A DNA stretch of 64,000 bases, from positions 124,001 through 188,000 of the forward strand of contig NZ_FCNW02000003.1 in assembly GCF_001544475.1 (NCBI RefSeq). Direction: 5' to 3'. Source of the DNA: Caballeronia humi (GTDB lineage Bacteria > Pseudomonadota > Gammaproteobacteria > Burkholderiales > Burkholderiaceae). A program made the translations under genes and the position numbers. The stretch's first letter is position 1. Each line of letters begins with the position of its first letter. The notes beneath the pieces were generated by a model that saw nothing but the letters and a program-made list of their open reading frames with translations, was not told the DNA's origin and searched no databases. Positions 60,489 through 64,000 of the stretch are shown one piece after another.

Positions 60489-61883
60489 TTACGCGTTATG
60501 CGCGCGCTCTGCCCCAACTGGAACGTGCCGCGTACTGACCTTGCGCCAGTACATATAGAGTCCGACGCCCGCCACGCCGAGGCTTGCCGTATTCGCGACC
60601 CAGAAGCCGCGCGCGCCCTGAAGCCACATCGGCACCGCGCCGCCGACGTCGAAGCCGAGCAGATAGCCGCCGCCCAGCCCGATGCCCCACAGCGCGACGG
60701 CATAGATCACGGTCGGCACGAGCGTCACTTTGTAGGCGCGCAGCACGAACGCGGTCGAAATCTGCAGCGCGTCGAAGAGGTGGTAGAACACGATGATCAG
60801 CACGAGCGGCATCGCTGCCGCGATCACCGCCTGATCCGGCGTGTAGGCAGCGATGAGGTGTGGCCGCAGCGCCAGCACGAGCGCACCGTAGACACACGCG
60901 ATCAGCGTCGCGAGCGCGATGCCGTGACGCGAGAGCGACGCGGCGTCATCGAAACGTTGCGCGCCGAGCGCCTGCGAGACGAGCGTCGACGAAGCGATGC
61001 CGATCGAAAGCGGCGTCATGTAGAGTACCGCGCCAAGATTGCCGGCGATCTGATGGCCGGCAAGCGACGTCGTGCCGAAGCGCGAGATGAAAAGCGCCAT
61101 GAACGTGTACGACGTCACTTCGATCAGGTACGACAACCCCATCGGAATGCCGAGTTTCAGGAGCGCCGCCTGTCGCTTCCAGACCGGCCAGCAAAAGCGC
61201 GTGAAGATCTCGAACGGCCGGAAGAACTCGAACTTCACGAGCACCGTCATCCCGACGATCGCCAGCATCCAGTTGATGAGCGTGCTCGCGAGCGCGCAGC
61301 CGGGGCCGCCGAGCGCCGGCACGCCGAAGCCGCCGAAGATGAACCAGGTATTGAGCGGAAACTTGACGATCAGCGCGCCGACTTGCAGAAACATCACGAG
61401 CCGGGGCTTGCCGACCGCGTTCGTAAGCGAACTGTAGACGCGAAACACAAGGCTCGCCGGCAGCCCGAACGACACGATCCGCAGATATTGCACCGTGCGC
61501 TCGTGCAGCGCGGGCGGCGCGTCGGCGAGGCCGAGCAGCGGTTCGGGAAAATAGAGCAGCACGAAGCCGATCGCGGCGAGCGCGGCGGCGAGCCAGAGCG
61601 CCTGCCGCACTTCCTCGCCGATCTCCTTCTCGCGCGCCGCGCCGAAAAGCTGCCCGGCGATCGGCTGCAGCGCGACCAGAATGCCCGTCAGCCCGATATA
61701 GATCGAGATATACACCGACGACCCGAGCCCGAGCGCGGCGAGATCCGTGGCGGAAAAGCGGCCGACCATCGCGGTATCGATCACGCCGAACGCGATGATG
61801 GCCAACTGGCCGATCAGCACCGGCCACGCGAGCGACGCGATCCTGCGGACGTCGGCGAGCATTGCGTGCAACGGCTGCGTCAT
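60489..61883 (-). CDS. MATE-family multidrug/lipid exporter
   Basis: 464-residue MATE transporter with 12 membrane segments. SLAWPVLIGQLAIIAFGVID near 16-35 and TAMVGRFSATDLAALGLGSS near 36-55 are MatE motifs; the second half repeats with GMTVLVKFEFFR and LEVTSYTFMALF-type segments near 220-275. It may export drugs with Na+/H+ exchange or be of the NorM type; substrate unknown. Starts 4 bases after the GT39 gene stop, so the two are co-transcribed. Confidence 0.88.
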   Translation of the reverse strand: MTQPLHAMLADVRRIASLAWPVLIGQLAIIAFGVIDTAMVGRFSATDLAALGLGSSVYISIYIGLTGILVALQPIAGQLFGAAREKEIGEEVRQALWLAAALAAIGFVLLYFPEPLLGLADAPPALHERTVQYLRIVSFGLPASLVFRVYSSLTNAVGKPRLVMFLQVGALIVKFPLNTWFIFGGFGVPALGGPGCALASTLINWMLAIVGMTVLVKFEFFRPFEIFTRFCWPVWKRQAALLKLGIPMGLSYLIEVTSYTFMALFISRFGTTSLAGHQIAGNLGAVLYMTPLSIGIASSTLVSQALGAQRFDDAASLSRHGIALATLIACVYGALVLALRPHLIAAYTPDQAVIAAAMPLVLIIVFYHLFDALQISTAFVLRAYKVTLVPTVIYAVALWGIGLGGGYLLGFDVGGAVPMWLQGARGFWVANTASLGVAGVGLYMYWRKVSTRHVPVGAERAHNA

Positions 61884-61887
61884 CGAT

Positions 61888-63645
61888 TCAAGGCCGGCGC
61901 AGCGTCTTCGGACGCGGCCGCTTGATGGGCGGCGTCGGACGTTCGATGCGCACGTAGAGGCGGAAGCGCTCGTCGCGGTCGGCGACGCGCCGGCCTTCCC
62001 AGACGAGCTTCCACTCGAACGCCGACATCGACGACGGCTCGCCGAAATCGTTGCGATCCTGCCGCAGGATTACGTCGCAGTCTTCGTCGAACGCGAAGTG
62101 CATGCCGCCGAAATAGGCGAAGGTGGCGATCTGCGCGTCGCCGAGACGCACCGGCGAGATGCAGGTGTAGTCGGGCGGAAGATGATCGGCGATGCGCTCG
62201 GCGACGTCGCGATACGTGCGGCTGTAGTTCACGACCGGCAGCCACAGTGTCATCAGCAGCACCCACATCAGCGTGGTTCCGGCGCTGGACAGCACGACGC
62301 TGCGCCAGAGCACTTTCGGATGGCGCGCGAGACGCCAGCGTGCTAGCAGGAACCAGCAGACCGTGACCGCCACCGCGCACACGAATGACAGGATCTTGAA
62401 CTCCGGCGCGAAGCCGGGCGCCAGGCGCGCGAGATTGCGCGCGAGCGGCGCCGGCCAGCCGATCATGCCGGCCGTCCAGACGAGCCATACGAACGTGCCG
62501 AGGATCGTGAAGCTCAACATCGCGAACCAGTCGATGGCGTTGATCGCGCCGCGCTTGAGCGTCGGCAAAGCGAAAGTCGCGAGCACCGAGAGCGGCGGCA
62601 GCAACAGCATGAAGAGCCGGTTCGTCTCGCGGCTTTGTAAAACGACCAGCACGAGCAGCGGCCCGATCACCGAGAGCGGCACGGCCACGTGCGGCGAGCG
62701 CCGCTGGCCGCTCCAGCTCACGAACGTCCAGATCGCGAGCGGCCACGCGGGCCACGTGAAGAGCGGCAGGTTCTTCATCGCGTAGCCGAGAACTTCGGTC
62801 GGCGGTCCCGTGAACGTGTGAAAACTGTTGCGCCACCACTGGCGCAGCCACCATTCGCCGTCGTCGGGATAATAGTGCAGCGTCGCCAGCACCCACGCGC
62901 CGATCAGCACGATCGCGACTGGCAGCCCCATGATCACGAGCGGCAACGGCCGCACCTGACGCACGATGATCGTCATCGCGAGCGTGCAGATGAGGAGAGC
63001 GAAAACGAGCACCGGGCTGCTCGACAAGCCCACCACGCCGATCGCCGCACCCCAGATCAGCGCGCCTTGCACGGGTTTGTCGATGCTGCGCACGAGGCCG
63101 TAGACGAGCATCGCGCTGCCGGTGAATTGCGCGAGGAGCGGGGAGGTTTCGTGGCCGCGCTCGGCGAGACCGAAGCAGGCGAGCAGGATCAGGAGCGCGC
63201 CGTCGGCGAGCGTGCGGCCGTAGTCGCGCGGTTCCGGCTCGCCGCCGAACGCGTATTTGAACGGCTGCGCTTCGTCGCGCCGGCCGAGGAGGTAGGCCGT
63301 ATACCAGACGAACGCGCAGGCGAGACAGAAGAGCAGGCCCGTCACGACGCGCGACGCATTGCTCGCATCGACCCACGGACTCAGCACGCGGATCGATAGC
63401 GCGCCGAGCCAGTACATCAGCGGGCCGTCGCCGGTCAGCGCCTTGCCGACGAGATTCGGCAGCAGCCAGTCCTTGGCGTCACCGTTTGCCATCGTCCACA
63501 TCACGCCGAAGCCCGCCGCGTCCTCGTTCTTCCACGGATCGCGGCCGAAAAGACCGAACGACGCATAGACGATACAGATGGCGAGCAGCAGCCAGCGCGG
63601 CAGGGCGCTGGTGGCGGAGGCGGTCAGGCGGACGACAGATCGCAT
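61888..63645 (-). CDS. GT39-type (ArnT-like) membrane glycosyltransferase
   Basis: 585-residue protein with about 11-13 membrane segments. WLLLAICIVYASFGLFGRDP near 18-37, then the periplasmic loop with DPWKNEDAAGFGVMWTMANG near 36-55 holding the acidic residues used by PMT/ArnT enzymes and LPNLVGKALTGDGPLMYWLG near 62-81. A C-terminal soluble domain follows (near 470-585). ArnT-like enzymes use a polyprenyl-phosphate sugar to glycosylate lipid A or proteins; the acceptor here is unknown. Upstream of and coupled to the MATE gene. Confidence 0.85.
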   Translation of the reverse strand: MRSVVRLTASATSALPRWLLLAICIVYASFGLFGRDPWKNEDAAGFGVMWTMANGDAKDWLLPNLVGKALTGDGPLMYWLGALSIRVLSPWVDASNASRVVTGLLFCLACAFVWYTAYLLGRRDEAQPFKYAFGGEPEPRDYGRTLADGALLILLACFGLAERGHETSPLLAQFTGSAMLVYGLVRSIDKPVQGALIWGAAIGVVGLSSSPVLVFALLICTLAMTIIVRQVRPLPLVIMGLPVAIVLIGAWVLATLHYYPDDGEWWLRQWWRNSFHTFTGPPTEVLGYAMKNLPLFTWPAWPLAIWTFVSWSGQRRSPHVAVPLSVIGPLLVLVVLQSRETNRLFMLLLPPLSVLATFALPTLKRGAINAIDWFAMLSFTILGTFVWLVWTAGMIGWPAPLARNLARLAPGFAPEFKILSFVCAVAVTVCWFLLARWRLARHPKVLWRSVVLSSAGTTLMWVLLMTLWLPVVNYSRTYRDVAERIADHLPPDYTCISPVRLGDAQIATFAYFGGMHFAFDEDCDVILRQDRNDFGEPSSMSAFEWKLVWEGRRVADRDERFRLYVRIERPTPPIKRPRPKTLRRP

Positions 63646-63837
63646 GCGAAAAGGTGAGAGAGGATGGGGAGGCTGGCGGGCTTTCGGGTGTCACCGCTGC
63701 CGCGCGAAGTCGATGCCGCGCGCGAACCAAAAAGCATGCGGCATTGTAGACGCGCGCCGCGCGGTGCGTCAGAGCCAGGGCGCAACCGATGTAACGAGCG
63801 GCAACAACCTGTGACGTTCCTTGAACGTCGGCGACAA

Positions 63838-63870
63838 AAAAAGGGCAGCGTAAGCTGCCCTTTTTTTTGC
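63838..63870 (-). terminator. Terminator of the ribosomal protein L31 gene
   Basis: AAAAAAGGGCAGC-GTAA-GCTGCCCTTTTTT: strong hairpin with T-runs on both strands, about 50 bases beyond the L31 stop on the minus strand. The remaining sequence 63646-63837 holds no gene and is probably the promoter region of the GT39 gene. Confidence 0.85.
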
Positions 63871-63921
63871 GGATATGGGCGACTGGCGCCGATATCCGAG
63901 ATGCTTCAGACGTTTGCCGTC

Positions 63922-64000
63922 TTACTTCTTCGACGAAAACGCTGCGAACTTCTTGTTGAACTTCTCGACGCGGCCGGCCGTGTCCATGATCTTTTGCTGA
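63922..64000 (-). CDS. rpmE2: 50S ribosomal protein L31 type B, C-terminal part
   Basis: The last 25 codons and stop, cut by the window edge. The translation QQKIMDTAGRVEKFNKKFAA then FSSKK matches the type B L31 C-terminus (the YTGQQKIMDTAGRVEKF region), which lacks the zinc-binding cysteines of type A forms. Its terminator follows at 63838-63870. Confidence 0.85.
   Translation of the reverse strand, partial: QQKIMDTAGRVEKFNKKFAAFSSKK

Overview
The window is GC-rich chromosomal DNA with strongly GC3-biased genes, typical of a beta-proteobacterium of the family Burkholderiaceae (Paraburkholderia/Caballeronia-like). Supporting signs are the aat-bpt N-end-rule pair, the class 2 pyrD, the type B ribosomal protein L31, the sucA-sucB-lpdA order and the overall gene style. 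The genus is an inference. No complete prophage, CRISPR array or intact insertion sequence was seen.

Layout. 1-6997: 2-oxoglutarate dehydrogenase operon (sucA truncated by the window edge, sucB, lpdA), then the ZapE ATPase. 7135-9418: a short orphan protein made from a transposase N-terminal domain, a DUF2147 exported protein, SurE and a small hypothetical. 9572-18520 (minus): a compact fatty-acid oxidation operon read fadE, high-molecular-weight fabG, maoC, thiolase, fadD, DUF1571. These genes could carry a full beta-oxidation turn through (R)-3-hydroxyacyl-CoA. 18819-20039: an MFS transporter. 20358-20670: two near-identical tRNA-Leu(CAG) genes, each with a terminator. 20944-26245: rnr, rlmB, amiD-like, sirB2, rpiA. 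26432-28049: an orphan GAF histidine kinase and a small hypothetical.

28104-34292 looks accessory: an undecaprenyl-phosphate sugar transferase, a Crp-type regulator, a DUF1839 protein with a possible coupled 61-residue leader gene, an ElaA-like acetyltransferase and a GT4 glycosyltransferase. They are separated by AT-richer, gene-poor gaps. 34927-39333: a GntR/FadR regulator, a Gfo/Idh/MocA oxidoreductase, a lipoprotein, and an amino-acid ABC permease plus binding protein with no ATPase beside them. 39442-42843 (minus): nudix, aat, bpt, pyrD. 43172-45159: moeA, moaD, moaE. 45164-46443: a group III truncated haemoglobin divergent from an NsrR-type repressor. 46586-49183: clpB behind a clear sigma-32 promoter. 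49421-50443: hipB with a hipA that has lost its kinase core. 50690-51980: a YidB-like DUF937 protein and a ComEA-like helix-hairpin-helix protein. 52219-60370 (minus): a large alpha-2-macroglobulin followed 4 bases later by pbpC. 60489-63645 (minus): a GT39-type membrane glycosyltransferase and a MATE exporter. 63922-64000: the C-terminus of ribosomal protein L31.

Most of the window is housekeeping. The points most worth a second look are the transposase-derived small gene with two flanking palindromes, the internally deleted hipA, the R-type beta-oxidation operon with a palindrome at its promoter, the DUF1839 locus, the unusual cysteine spacing in NsrR, a cryptic gene remnant between fadE and the MFS gene, and the A2M-PbpC pair that lacks a lipobox. 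I found no convincing wholly new system.
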